Below, piece after piece: positions 1 to 8,594 of a stretch of 18,676 nucleotides of DNA. The first letter of the stretch is position 1. The number at the start of each line of letters is the position of its first letter. The notes below the pieces were generated by a model that ran no database searches, was not told where the DNA came from, and saw nothing but the letters and a program-made list of their open reading frames with translations. Made by a program: the position numbers and the translations under genes. This stretch comes from JBCCQH01 sp039024435 (GTDB lineage Bacteria > Bacteroidota > Bacteroidia > J057 > JADKCL01): the NCBI GenBank assembly GCA_039024435.1, contig JBCCQH010000130.1:1-18676 (forward strand), given 5' to 3'.

Positions 1-17
1 AGAAACTGTTTTGATTT
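1..17 (+). repeat. Left terminal inverted repeat of the IS5-like element
   Basis: AGAAACTGTTTTGATTT pairs with the reverse complement of 899-915 (AGAGGCTGTTTTGATTC) at 14 of 17 positions. The window starts here, so the repeat may extend further left. Confidence 0.8.
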
Positions 18-136
18 CCCATCTGAATAATTCTATGGACAGTACCATCGAGTTGGTTGAGAACAAAAATGGCTATCTGTATGAATCTTTTTTATGAATA
101 CTATTCATAATAGAAAATCACCACAAATTCTTGATT

Positions 137-895
137 ATGAAACAGTATCAAAGTGATCTTACAGACAGCCAATGGAAAGTTATTCAAAAATTCTTTGACG
201 TGAAAAGGAAACGCAAACATCCCCTTCGTCAGATATTAAATGCGATTTTATACCTGGTTAAAAGCGGCTGCCAGTGGAGAATGCTTCCGGCTAACTTTGC
301 GCCTTGGCAAACAGTCTACTATTATTTCCGCAGATGGAAGCAATTAGGCTATTTCGAAGAGATCCATGATACTCTGGTGAGTGATTTGCGTGTAAAAAAA
401 GGGAAATCTTCCAGTCCAAGTGTGGGAATAATCGATAGCCAATCTGTAAAAATTACTGGAGTAGGTGGTCATTGCATAGGATATGATGCAGGTAAAAAGA
501 TTAAAGGACGAAAACGGCATTTAATCGTAGATACCTTGGGGCTCATCATAGGCCTAGAAGTTCATGGGGCAAATGAGCAGGATCGAAATGCGGGCAGAAA
601 GGTGGTGGGAAAATTGAAGTTCAAGTTTCCAAGATTACAAAAAATATATGCTGATGGAGGGTATTCGGGCTCTCTGATCGATTTTGTGATGGAGAAATTC
701 GGATGGATCGTAGAGATTGTCAAACGAAGTGATGGGCCATTCAAAATCCTACCCAAACGATGGATTGTAGAAAGAACCTTTTCTTGGTTAAACTGGGATC
801 GACGTAATTCAAAAGATTATGAATACCTCACCGAATCAAGTGAGGCAATGATCAGGCTATCGATGATAACCAAGATGCTTAAGCATTTTGCTTGA
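137..895 (+). CDS. IS5-family DDE transposase
   Basis: The gene encodes a 252-residue transposase that would cut and rejoin the ends of its own insertion sequence. The N-terminal part (about 1-80) carries the helical DNA-binding region typical of IS5 proteins, with SGCQWRMLP and the YYYFRRW stretch. The catalytic acidic triad is visible: Asp100 in GIIDSQSVK, Asp173 in YADGGYSG and Glu212 in RWIVERTFSWL. RKRHLIVDT lies between the first two. A TTG codon at 131 would add two residues, but the ATG at 137 is the more natural start. The gene is complete, with no frameshift, and lies between the terminal repeats of the element. Confidence 0.92.
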   Translation: MKQYQSDLTDSQWKVIQKFFDVKRKRKHPLRQILNAILYLVKSGCQWRMLPANFAPWQTVYYYFRRWKQLGYFEEIHDTLVSDLRVKKGKSSSPSVGIIDSQSVKITGVGGHCIGYDAGKKIKGRKRHLIVDTLGLIIGLEVHGANEQDRNAGRKVVGKLKFKFPRLQKIYADGGYSGSLIDFVMEKFGWIVEIVKRSDGPFKILPKRWIVERTFSWLNWDRRNSKDYEYLTESSEAMIRLSMITKMLKHFA

Positions 896-898
896 ATC

Positions 899-915
899 GA
901 ATCAAAACAGCCTCT
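899..915 (-). repeat. Right terminal inverted repeat of the IS5-like element
   Basis: GAATCAAAACAGCCTCT begins four bases after the transposase stop codon and is the inverted partner of bases 1-17, with three mismatches. It marks the right end of the element. Confidence 0.8.
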
Positions 916-920
916 AAGAC

Positions 921-962
921 CCGCCGGATTTTTGTTGTCCACAAATGGCGGACAATCGGCGG
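921..962 (+). terminator. Nested hairpin next to the IS right end, possible terminator
   Basis: Two nested perfect arms are visible: CCGCCG (921-926) with CGGCGG (957-962), and inside them TTGTCC (935-940) with GGACAA (950-955). The sequence after the hairpin is ATTTTCCTCTTTTTT, a T-rich tail on the + strand. It could stop transcripts leaving the insertion sequence before the AsmA-like gene. The large asymmetric bulge on the left side makes it a weaker case than the other terminators here. Confidence 0.4.
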
Positions 963-1042
963 ATTTTCCTCTTTTTTACTTAATTTAGCTAACTCTCGCT
1001 AAGGAGTTTTTCGTATTTGTTACCTAAGCTTATTGCATCACC

Positions 1043-4000
1043 GTGGGTGTATCTAAGAAAAGAAAATTTTGGATTCGCTTCCTGATTGCCTTGTTCATTT
1101 TACCAATTCTGGTAGCCGGAATCGCTATCGGCATGGTGTATTGGAAGCAAGACGACATCGTCCAGCATATCCTGACTCAGTTCAATGAAGACTTTGTGGG
1201 AGAAATCGAGTTTGCCGACTCGCATATCTCCCCATTTGAGACCTTTCCCCACATCACGATTGATCTTGAACACCTCAAGATTTGGGAAGGCAAAGACAAG
1301 CACGACATTCGCCCCATCATTGAAGTCGAGGATGCTTATCTGGGCTTTGACTTCTGGACGATTCTCAGCGGAAAATTTGACATTGACTTCATTCGGGTGG
1401 AGAACGGTGAATTTGATATTATCCGCCACTGCGACGGCAAGTACAATGTCCTGACGGCATTGTCCAGTACCCATCCCATTGAGGAAGAAGAAATGGAGGA
1501 TGATTTTCACCTCCATCTCAAATCGGTTCAGCTCAAAAATCTCGACATTCACCAGTTCGATGAGATCGAAGTGGTGGACGTTGAAACCTACGTTCACGAT
1601 GCCACGGCGTCGTTCAAGAGTGCCGAAGACCACGTACTCGCCGAATTGGAGAGCAATTTTGAGCTCAACGTGATCGACCATTACGACACGACTTTCATTC
1701 GCCACAAGCACTTCTTCATCGATGCCCACATGGATTTCGACAAGGGAACGCAATTGCTGACGATTGATGAGTCGCAGTTGAACCTGGAGCACGGTGAATT
1801 CACGATGGAAGGCAGCATCGATGCGGCAGATAGCATGAACATCGACCTTCAGGTCCACGGGAACAAGCCCAATTTTGATCTGTTGATCGCGTTTGCGCCG
1901 ACGGAGTTGATCCCGACGCTGGAACGCTACGAAAATGCCGGTGAGATTTTCTTTGAGGCGGATGTCAAAGGCAAGCCCATCGGGCGCTTGCCCCTTTTCA
2001 AAGTGGATTTTGGTTGCAAAAAAGCTTGGGTCCGCAACAGCGATACCGATTCCCGGGTGAATGACCTGGAATTCCAAGGCCAACTGACGAATGGTCTCAA
2101 TGCCAGCCGGGGCATTTCCGCGATGCAATTCATCCTCAAAGATTTCAATGCCAGTCCTAAGGCGGGTTTTATCCAGGCGGACATCGACGTGAAGAACTTC
2201 GACTCGCCGGACATCGATATGAAACTGCGGTCCAGTTTTGACCTGACCTTTTTGAAGGATTTTTTGAACCTCGAAACCGTCCGCAACCTCAATGGCAAGG
2301 TGGTCCTGGACATTCGCTTCCACGACATCATTGATCTGGACCAGCCGGAAAAAGCGATTTCCAAGCTCAACGAAGCCTACTTCACCCAGTTGACGGTGGA
2401 GGACTTGAGCTTTTCCGCGGACGGCTTTGACCTGCCCATTAAAAAGGTCAATGCCAAAATGCACATGGAGGGCCACGAAGCGGACATCGACTATCTGGAC
2501 CTGGAAATCGGGGGCTCAGACTTGCACATCGATGGCCTGATCAGCGATCTGCCGGCGGTCATTCACCACTCGGCCGACCTGATCGATTCCCGGCTGAATA
2601 TCCGCTCAAAGTACATTGATCTGGCGGAACTGACCGGGGCGGTGGCTTCAGACGATACCACGCGGAAGCCTTTCGACGAGCAGATCGAAAATTTCAGCAT
2701 GCGCTTGGACTTCAAGAGTTCGGCACGGGCCTTCACGGAATTTAAGCACTTGCCGGAGGGGGAGTTTTTCATTGAGGACATGTACGCGAAGCTCAAGCAT
2801 TATCCGCATACCTTCCACGATTTCCACGCGGATGTCTACATCGACGAAAATGACCTGCGGATCGTAGATTTTTCCGGGATGCTGGATACCTCGGACTTTC
2901 ATTTTGTGGGGAAGCTGCACGATTACGGCTTCTGGTTTGCGGAGAAGCTGCAGGGCGATACGCGCATCGACTTTGACCTGACCTCCGAGCACCTGCGGTT
3001 GGAGGATTTGTTTGTCTACCAAAACGAAAACTATATTCCGGAAGACTACCGCCACGAGGAGTTGACGGGACTTAAGATTCACGGCATCTCGGACCTGCAT
3101 TTCAAAGGAAATTTCCACTCGGCGGATGTCCGTCTGACCCAGTTTGACGCGAAGATGAAAGCCCACCCTCTGAAGCTGCGCAATTTCAAAGGGCGGGTGC
3201 ATTACGAAGACGAGCACGTCCAGATCGATACGCTTTGGGGGCAGATCGGCAAGAGTTCCTTTTGGGTGGATCTGAATTATTACCTCGGAGACGATGAGGC
3301 GGTGCGCAAGCGGGACAATCACCTCGGTATCCACGCGCGCAAGCTCGATTTCGATGAACTGGCCAATTATACGCCCCCGCCGGCCACGGGGCCGGCCGAG
3401 CCGGTGGACCACGAAGCCGGATTCAATCTGTACCAACTGCCATTCACTCCGATGACCTTTGATCTGGACATCCGGGATCTGAACTACCACCGCTATTTGA
3501 TCCGCGATTTCAAGGCAAAATTCCGGACTGAGCGGGACCATTTCATCCGGGTCGATACGATGACCTTGCGGGCGGCCGGCGGAAGGATCGATATGGCGGG
3601 GGTTTTTGACGGTCGGAATCCGGAGCGCATCTACCTCGATCCGCGGATTTACCTCACGGATGTGGACCTGGACAAGCTGCTCCTCAAGTTTGAAAACTTC
3701 GGGCAGGACCACCTCGTTTCCGAAAATCTGCACGGCAATCTATCGGGTAAAATCACCGGTCACATTCACGTCCATCCCGACTTTGTCCCGAAACTCGACG
3801 ACTCGGAAATCCATTTGGACATCGAGGTGCTGAACGGTCGATTGGACAATTACGAGCCCCTGGTGGCGATGGCCGAGTACTTTGGCGACAAAAACCTGAG
3901 TTCGGTGCGTTTTGATTCGCTGCTCAATCACCTGGATGTGAAGGACGGGGTGCTCAACATTCCGAACATGACCCTGAATACGACACTGGGGCACATGGAT

Positions 4001-4321
4001 TTCTCCGGGAAGCAAAAGATATCCGGCGATTACGATATGGAGTATTACGTCCGGGTGCCGATGAAAATGGTCACGCAAGTGGCGAAGAACAAGCTGTTCC
4101 CCGGTAAAAAGAAGGATGAGGAACTGCTCGCCGATGCGGCGGTGGAGGAGGAGGAAATCATCTACAAGGATGATTCTAAGCGGATTCGCTATCTGAATTT
4201 GAAAATCCTCGGTGATCTGGAGGACTATTCAGTGAAGCTGGGCCGGGACAAGAAGGCGAAGCGGGCCGAACGCCAGGCGCGGCGGGCCGCCCGCCGCGAA
4301 GCCCGGCAGGTGGGCATGTAA
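1043..4321 (+). CDS. AsmA-like inner-membrane/envelope protein
   Basis: This 1092-residue protein belongs to the AsmA/TamB/YhdP-like superfamily, whose members span the periplasm and are linked to lipid transport and outer-membrane homeostasis. One N-terminal membrane segment (about residues 11-34) follows a basic KKRK start. The AsmA-type opening follows, with SPFETFPHITIDLEHLKIW. The body is a long series of amphipathic beta strands, and the C-terminal AsmA-like domain lies at about 930-1030 (LNGRLDNYEPL, DGVLNIPNMTLNTTLGHMD). The tail is very rich in Lys, Arg and Ala. The start is GTG; a stop codon at 1025 excludes a longer frame, and no good ribosome binding site is seen. The substrate cannot be told from the sequence. 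It converges with the next gene, 8 bases apart. Confidence 0.85.
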   Translation: MGVSKKRKFWIRFLIALFILPILVAGIAIGMVYWKQDDIVQHILTQFNEDFVGEIEFADSHISPFETFPHITIDLEHLKIWEGKDKHDIRPIIEVEDAYLGFDFWTILSGKFDIDFIRVENGEFDIIRHCDGKYNVLTALSSTHPIEEEEMEDDFHLHLKSVQLKNLDIHQFDEIEVVDVETYVHDATASFKSAEDHVLAELESNFELNVIDHYDTTFIRHKHFFIDAHMDFDKGTQLLTIDESQLNLEHGEFTMEGSIDAADSMNIDLQVHGNKPNFDLLIAFAPTELIPTLERYENAGEIFFEADVKGKPIGRLPLFKVDFGCKKAWVRNSDTDSRVNDLEFQGQLTNGLNASRGISAMQFILKDFNASPKAGFIQADIDVKNFDSPDIDMKLRSSFDLTFLKDFLNLETVRNLNGKVVLDIRFHDIIDLDQPEKAISKLNEAYFTQLTVEDLSFSADGFDLPIKKVNAKMHMEGHEADIDYLDLEIGGSDLHIDGLISDLPAVIHHSADLIDSRLNIRSKYIDLAELTGAVASDDTTRKPFDEQIENFSMRLDFKSSARAFTEFKHLPEGEFFIEDMYAKLKHYPHTFHDFHADVYIDENDLRIVDFSGMLDTSDFHFVGKLHDYGFWFAEKLQGDTRIDFDLTSEHLRLEDLFVYQNENYIPEDYRHEELTGLKIHGISDLHFKGNFHSADVRLTQFDAKMKAHPLKLRNFKGRVHYEDEHVQIDTLWGQIGKSSFWVDLNYYLGDDEAVRKRDNHLGIHARKLDFDELANYTPPPATGPAEPVDHEAGFNLYQLPFTPMTFDLDIRDLNYHRYLIRDFKAKFRTERDHFIRVDTMTLRAAGGRIDMAGVFDGRNPERIYLDPRIYLTDVDLDKLLLKFENFGQDHLVSENLHGNLSGKITGHIHVHPDFVPKLDDSEIHLDIEVLNGRLDNYEPLVAMAEYFGDKNLSSVRFDSLLNHLDVKDGVLNIPNMTLNTTLGHMDFSGKQKISGDYDMEYYVRVPMKMVTQVAKNKLFPGKKKDEELLADAAVEEEEIIYKDDSKRIRYLNLKILGDLEDYSVKLGRDKKAKRAERQARRAARREARQVGM

Positions 4322-4329
4322 TTGCTGGT

Positions 4330-5718
4330 CTAGGGGTGGCGCTGGAGCAGGGTGCGGGCTTTTTCCCGCGCCGGATCGCGACCGGCCAGGATATCCGCCA
4401 GGGTGGGAATGATGGCGTTATCGGGCAGTACGCCGTCGGGTGTGCCGACTTCTGCGGAATTCATCTCGAACCGCAGGTCCGGAATTACGACTCTGATTTT
4501 TGTTTCGGGTAAAATCACCTTGCGGCCCCCACCCGCGAGGCAAGCGGCATTGCCGCCGGTTTCCTCGCCGATGATCCGGGCACGGCGGGTGCGCTTCACG
4601 GCGCCTGCTACAATTGCTGCACAAGAAAAACTGCCGCCATCGGTGAGCAGGACGACTTGTCCAGCAAAGGCGTCGCGCCGGGGTTTTTTCTCACCCCGCT
4701 GGGGACCCGCACAGGGGCGCAGGCCGGAACGGGTCCGCTTGCGGTAGGCTTCCACCAGGCGGTAGCGCTCGGTCATGAACTGGGCGAGCAGAAAATTGCC
4801 GTTCTTGATTGGTCCCCCTTGGTTGCCGCGCAAGTCCACCACAAGCCGCTCGGTTTGGGTCCGGGCAAGCTGGCGGAAGGCGGCCCGAATCGTTTTGCGC
4901 CGGAATCCCGGATCGGGTTCCCGGCGAGCGTTGCGGTAAAAGGTCCCGATGCGCAAAACGGCGATCCCCGACACGGAATCCAGGGCAAACACTATGCCCG
5001 GTGGGCGTCCGCCCCCGCGGGCACCGGGGTAACGCGACTGGCGGGTGCGCTGGATTTCTTCGGCGGTCCGCGGAGCAAGCACGACGGTTTTTCGCGTGCC
5101 CTCCGGCGTAGCAATGTCGAGTTCGAAGCGGGCGGGCGTACCGTAAAATGAGCGATAAACGGGCGCAAAAAGGGTCTGGACGATCCAGTTGGGATATTGG
5201 GGGTTGCCGGCGTCGTTGGGGAGACCGGGCAGCAGGGTTGCCAGCAATTCCGGGACCGCCGTGCCATGGAGGCGGTATATTTGGTAACCCGGCGGGTGGG
5301 TGGGATCGGGAGTGAGGTCATGGATCATCCGGAGGCCACCGTCGCCAAGGTGCAGATCCAGCGGCAACAACTTCCCGTTGGCAGTGCCGGCCGGCGGATA
5401 AAAATGGGTATGGCCGTCGCGGATCACCGCCGACAGTTGGCTGATCCACCGGTAAGCCGCGTGAATATCGGCGGCTTGGGGGGCGGAATCGGCCAGGGTG
5501 GCCACTGCGCGGTCCCAGTCCGCCGGCGGTGTGTACAGTTCCAGGTTGGGGTGGTGGCGCTGCAGTTGGGCGCTGAGGTAGTGGAGGTCGCTGCGCAGTT
5601 GAACGGCGGTAAATGTTTCCGATTGTGCCCGCAGTGACGGGACGACCAGGAGCAAAAGTGTCAGCCAGATGGAGCAGATGCGGTAAGTGAGCATATCAGC
5701 AGATTGGCGGGATTGCAT
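4330..5718 (-). CDS. Secreted S41-family (tricorn/IRBP-like) serine peptidase
   Basis: This 462-residue protein has an N-terminal signal peptide; the ATG at 5694 (residue 9) may be the true start, since MLTYRICSIWLTLLLLVVPS begins there and cleavage after LRAQS is likely. RDGHTHF at 100-106 is the His-containing motif seen in S41 peptidases of the tricorn/IRBP type. VVDLRGNQGG (293-302) and TDGGSFSCA (359-367) form the catalytic core, with Ser365 the expected nucleophile by alignment to C-terminal processing proteases. The Lys of the CtpA Ser-Lys dyad is not present in GEETGGN (384-390), so a tricorn-like charge relay is more likely. The substrate is unknown. The gene follows the LysR regulator on the same strand after 77 bases. 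Confidence 0.8.
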   Translation of the reverse strand: MQSRQSADMLTYRICSIWLTLLLLVVPSLRAQSETFTAVQLRSDLHYLSAQLQRHHPNLELYTPPADWDRAVATLADSAPQAADIHAAYRWISQLSAVIRDGHTHFYPPAGTANGKLLPLDLHLGDGGLRMIHDLTPDPTHPPGYQIYRLHGTAVPELLATLLPGLPNDAGNPQYPNWIVQTLFAPVYRSFYGTPARFELDIATPEGTRKTVVLAPRTAEEIQRTRQSRYPGARGGGRPPGIVFALDSVSGIAVLRIGTFYRNARREPDPGFRRKTIRAAFRQLARTQTERLVVDLRGNQGGPIKNGNFLLAQFMTERYRLVEAYRKRTRSGLRPCAGPQRGEKKPRRDAFAGQVVLLTDGGSFSCAAIVAGAVKRTRRARIIGEETGGNAACLAGGGRKVILPETKIRVVIPDLRFEMNSAEVGTPDGVLPDNAIIPTLADILAGRDPAREKARTLLQRHP

Positions 5719-5795
5719 TGATTTCCCCGTTACTTGTCCGGATGGACGGGGGCACCTTTACTGGCAAACCAGTGTTTTGAGGAGAGAAATGGCCA

Positions 5796-6749
5796 TCACA
5801 GCGCAGCCGTTCCCTCTTGCGCCACGCGGTACTTTTCGAACCACTGAAACGTCTCATCGATGATGCTGTCCTTTTCTTCCCGGATGTATTTCAGAAAAGC
5901 TTCGGCGACCGGAGAAAACTTCTTTTTCCTCAGCCAGACCAGGTTCCAGTCGGTGGTGATGGGCAGCCCATCGATGGAAATGATGCGCAAGCTGCGGTTT
6001 TGCAGTTCATTTTTCAGACCAATGACCGGCATGATGGAAAAGCCGAGTCCGGCGAGGACGGCCTGCTTGACCGCTTCGTTGCTGGTGAGTTCCAGTTTTT
6101 TGCGTACGGAAAGCTTGTGGTTGTCGAGGAACATTTCCATGGCGCGCCGGGTGGCCGAACCTGGCTCCCGGAAGATGAGGGGGACTTTTGAGAGGGCTTG
6201 CCAGTTGGGAGCTTCGGCCGGGAAGTTCAGATTTTGGTTGCCGACCAGGAAAAGTTTGTTCGCCATAAGCGGGACTTTGTCGACGGAAAGGTTGTCTGGC
6301 AGCACGGAGACCAGGGCAAAGTCTACCGCGTTGCGCTCCAGACTTTCCACCACGTAGGTCTTGTTGGTGACATCCATGTTGAGGTCGATTCCAGGATGTT
6401 GCTGCAAAAAGCCGGAGAGGAAATAGGGCATGACGTACTTGCCGGTTGATACCACGGAGATGGTCAATTGGCCAGTAAGAAAACCGCGGTAGGCTTCGGC
6501 TTTGTAGCGAATGGCGTGGATTTCGTCCAGGATGCGCTGGGCGGCCACCGCGATCTCCTTGCCGAAATCAGTAACGTACAATTTCCGTCCGATGACTTCG
6601 GTGAGGGGCACTTCAAACTGATCTTGCAAATTGCGCAACTGAATCGAAACCGCGGGCTGGGTCAGGTGCAGTTCCTCCGCAGCCTTGGTGATGCTACCGG
6701 TTTGGGTGATCTTCAGAAAGATGCGCAATTGGTGAAGCGTATAGTTCAT
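5796..6749 (-). CDS. LysR-family transcriptional regulator
   Basis: This 317-residue protein has the standard LysR layout. The N-terminal winged helix-turn-helix (about 1-60) contains SITKAAEELHLTQPAVSIQL, and a substrate-binding domain occupies about 90-300 (GQLTISVVSTGKYVMP, FREPGSATRRAMEMF, AVLAGLGFSIMPV). The effector-domain wording is closest to the CysB/CbbR-like branch, but the ligand cannot be inferred. The gene starts with ATG close after an AT-rich promoter-like region with a small palindrome. The S41 peptidase gene follows downstream on the same strand and could be a target or simply a neighbour. Confidence 0.92.
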   Translation of the reverse strand: MNYTLHQLRIFLKITQTGSITKAAEELHLTQPAVSIQLRNLQDQFEVPLTEVIGRKLYVTDFGKEIAVAAQRILDEIHAIRYKAEAYRGFLTGQLTISVVSTGKYVMPYFLSGFLQQHPGIDLNMDVTNKTYVVESLERNAVDFALVSVLPDNLSVDKVPLMANKLFLVGNQNLNFPAEAPNWQALSKVPLIFREPGSATRRAMEMFLDNHKLSVRKKLELTSNEAVKQAVLAGLGFSIMPVIGLKNELQNRSLRIISIDGLPITTDWNLVWLRKKKFSPVAEAFLKYIREEKDSIIDETFQWFEKYRVAQEGTAAL

Positions 6750-6757
6750 AACTGCAA

Positions 6758-6769
6758 TTTATGAATAAA
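6758..6769. promoter_or_regulatory. Small palindrome in the AT-rich leader of the LysR gene
   Basis: TTTAT-GA-ATAAA lies 9 bases upstream of the LysR start, inside a run of A and T from about 6754 to 6795. LysR proteins often repress their own gene from a short palindrome near the promoter, so this is a candidate operator. The case rests on position and symmetry only; low-complexity AT sequence gives such palindromes by chance. Confidence 0.25.
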
Positions 6770-7003
6770 ATAAAAAATATAAAATTTGATTAATGGTTCG
6801 CTTGCCCGACTTTTGTAAGTGAGCGAGTAGCCATTCCAGGTCTACAAACGAAACCAAGGAAAAATTACAAGCGCAGTTCACTGCCGGTAGCTTTGCCCTA
6901 CAAGCAAGAAAAAGAGTCTACCGACACTGATCGATAACGAAATTAGCTTCCATAACACTTATAATTTTTAAAATGGGAATGTTTTGGCGAACAATGACAA
7001 GTT
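6770..7003. other. Intergenic stretch without a recognisable gene
   Basis: This is the left part of the 645-base spacer between the LysR gene and the glycine-rich gene. It begins AT-rich and contains three short TACAA(G/A)C words near 6843, 6866 and 6900 with irregular spacing. No open frame or strong hairpin stands out. Confidence 0.4.
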
Positions 7004-7156
7004 TCAGAAGCTCATGTGAAAGAGTTGCGGGAGATGGGCTTCAATGTTCTCAGGATGGTCAAGTGCGGCTAGAATGTCCGGATAAAACCGGGCTTCCATC
7101 GCATACTCCTGATCGAGACGGACGCAAATAGCCGTAGCTGTTGATCTTCCCCTGGA
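7004..7156 (-). pseudogene. Possible C-terminal remnant of a decayed gene
   Basis: On the minus strand, 50 codons run open from a stop at 7157-7159 to a stop at 7004-7006, without a usable start near the beginning. The translation ends ...DHPENIEAHLPQLFHMSF, and its codons end often in G or C like the real genes here, so it looks coding. I do not recognise the family. A neighbouring frame over 7110-7180 also looks partly protein-like, so a frameshifted relic is possible. The + strand also has a 52-codon open frame across this stretch, which weakens the call. Confidence 0.3.
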
Positions 7157-7334
7157 TCAACCTTCTGAGCACCGATACGTCGCATCACCGGCCGAAAAGA
7201 TCCAATTTAATGTACTCTGTTTTTGGTCATAAGTCTGAGTAGCAATTTTCGACCCCCGGGCAACTGAAATATAAATCACCCTCAATTGCCGTGATGTAAC
7301 GGAGAGGCAATTCGCCTGATTTCCCTTTTAAATA

Positions 7335-7380
7335 AGAACCGGACTTCGATACCTAGCGTCGAGTCCGGTTCTGTTTTTTT
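7335..7380. terminator. Strong bidirectional intrinsic terminator
   Basis: A perfect 11-base inverted repeat, AGAACCGGACT (7335-7345) with AGTCCGGTTCT (7362-7372), is followed on the + strand by G and seven T (7374-7380). On the minus strand the hairpin is followed by TTATTTAAAA, so it also works as the end of the glycine-rich gene, whose stop codon lies 22 bases away. The + side T-run is the better one, although no + strand gene is seen just upstream. Confidence 0.85.
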
Positions 7381-7394
7381 ATCTGCGCGAACAA

Positions 7395-8594
7395 TCAGGG
7401 TTCGAGAGCAATCCACTCTACAGGAGGTCCGGCAAAGCCCTGCGGTCCGGCGAATCCTTCCGGTCCACAAGCGCCGCTTTGTCCAGCATTGCCATCGCCT
7501 TTGTTACCCGCACCCCCGTTTCCGGCCCGGCCACCTGCGCCGCCGTCTCCCCCACGTCCCCCATCTCCCCCAAGGGAAGCTACCCGGACGCTTCCCAGGT
7601 AGTTTTTCAGATCGGGATGGAAAAAGACCGTGATCTGTCCTCCGGGGCCACCGGCGCCACCGTCTCCGCCGTGCCCCCCGAATCCGCCGTTGCCCCCATT
7701 TCCACCGTAGGCACGGACTGGCTTGTGTTCTTCATCGCCCTCCCGGCCACCGTCGCCGCCGTCGCCTCCGTGTCCCCCGGCCTGGCCATCGCCGCCACAA
7801 CCGCCGTCTCCACCGATGCTGGTAATCGTGAGTGTATTCGTGAGGGGGGTGTACCAGCGGGTCCGCGTGCGGCCGGTGTGCAGGTTCCGTTCCCGGGCTT
7901 CGATGACCGGGTCATCGCTATTCAGGTCGTCATAGGGCAGCAGGATCACCTCGATATCGGGTCCGGGCTGTCCGGGAGCGCCGATGCCACCGGGGGCTCC
8001 ATGGTAGCCGAACTGTCCATCTTCGCCGTCGCATTTTTCGTGGTCCGATCCGTCACTGCCGCCCGGAGCGCGCCGGCACTCTTCCCAACCGTCGGAACCA
8101 TCGATTCCGGCGGCCCGCAGGGTGTAGCTGTAGGAAAAGTCGAGGGGCAGTTCCACTTCGCGCACGATGTGGGGCAGGGCTTTGTAAGCGACCCGCAAGC
8201 GGATGCGGTGGCCCGGAACGTCGTCGGGATGGGCAATCCGGACATTGGAGCGCTTGAACAAGGCGTGCTTGAAGGTTCCTCCGATCACCTCGACGTGGAA
8301 ATTGTCCCAGGAAAAGATGCCCCCGCCGATGCCGGCGGTGCCGTAGACTTTGTTGTCCGCCGTGTACACCTTGGCGCCGATCATGAAGTCGCCGAAAGGG
8401 TGGAAATGGTCCTTGCGGGCATAGCGATCTGCGTGGGCCCCGTAGCCCCCGATCACCAGTTCCACGTGGGTGGGAATCGCCTTTTTGGGCAGGAACCGGC
8501 GGTGTTTCTTTTTGGGGGTACTCGCAGCCAGTAGGCCAAAACTGGCCAGGCACAGGGCCAATATGCGGAGGGAAGTGCGTATTTGTGTTCTCAT
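7395..8594 (-). CDS. Secreted glycine-rich protein with Gly-Gly-X tracts
   Basis: This 399-residue protein has an N-terminal signal peptide (about 1-24, LALCLASFGLLAAS) and then a basic KKKHRR patch. Residues 40-160 look like a compact beta-rich domain with no family I recognise. From 161 the chain alternates Gly-rich tracts (about 161-212, 260-284, 297-320, 341-391) with short beta-strand stretches such as TLTITSI and SVRVASL, each leading into GGDGG. The first and last tracts are partly collagen-like (GXX, with GAPGQPGP and GFAGPQGFAGP); the middle ones are Gly-Gly-X. This pattern could form a collagen-like or polyglycine-II structure. Four Cys lie in the mature chain (173, 188, 266, 376). 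The function is unknown; a surface or matrix role is inferred. Confidence 0.75.
   Translation of the reverse strand: MRTQIRTSLRILALCLASFGLLAASTPKKKHRRFLPKKAIPTHVELVIGGYGAHADRYARKDHFHPFGDFMIGAKVYTADNKVYGTAGIGGGIFSWDNFHVEVIGGTFKHALFKRSNVRIAHPDDVPGHRIRLRVAYKALPHIVREVELPLDFSYSYTLRAAGIDGSDGWEECRRAPGGSDGSDHEKCDGEDGQFGYHGAPGGIGAPGQPGPDIEVILLPYDDLNSDDPVIEARERNLHTGRTRTRWYTPLTNTLTITSIGGDGGCGGDGQAGGHGGDGGDGGREGDEEHKPVRAYGGNGGNGGFGGHGGDGGAGGPGGQITVFFHPDLKNYLGSVRVASLGGDGGRGGDGGAGGRAGNGGAGNKGDGNAGQSGACGPEGFAGPQGFAGPPVEWIALEP

Larger units (their letters stand above)
1..915 (+). mobile_element. IS5-family insertion sequence, left end at window edge
   Basis: The element holds one DDE transposase gene bounded by imperfect terminal inverted repeats at 1-17 and 899-915, which match at 14 of 17 positions (core CTGTTTTGATT on the left). 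At about 915 bases it is within the usual size range of compact IS5-family elements. The left repeat begins at the first base of the window, so the exact outer end and any target-site duplication cannot be seen. The transposase frame is intact, so the element may be recently active. Its AT-rich composition differs from the GC-richer genes to its right, which fits transfer. Confidence 0.85.

Noticed and set aside
1100..2476. A 458-codon open frame on the minus strand
   Set aside because: It runs antisense to the AsmA-like gene, whose translation is family-like throughout; the antisense one shows no domain.
7520..7820. CRISPR-like or tandem repeat appearance in the GC-rich region
   Set aside because: The repetition comes from Gly-Gly-X codons in the glycine-rich gene; the repeat units vary and there are no spacers of constant length.
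7479..8534. A 351-codon open frame on the + strand
   Set aside because: It is antisense to the glycine-rich gene. The GC-rich Gly codons leave few stop codons on the opposite strand, and no signal or domain is seen in it.
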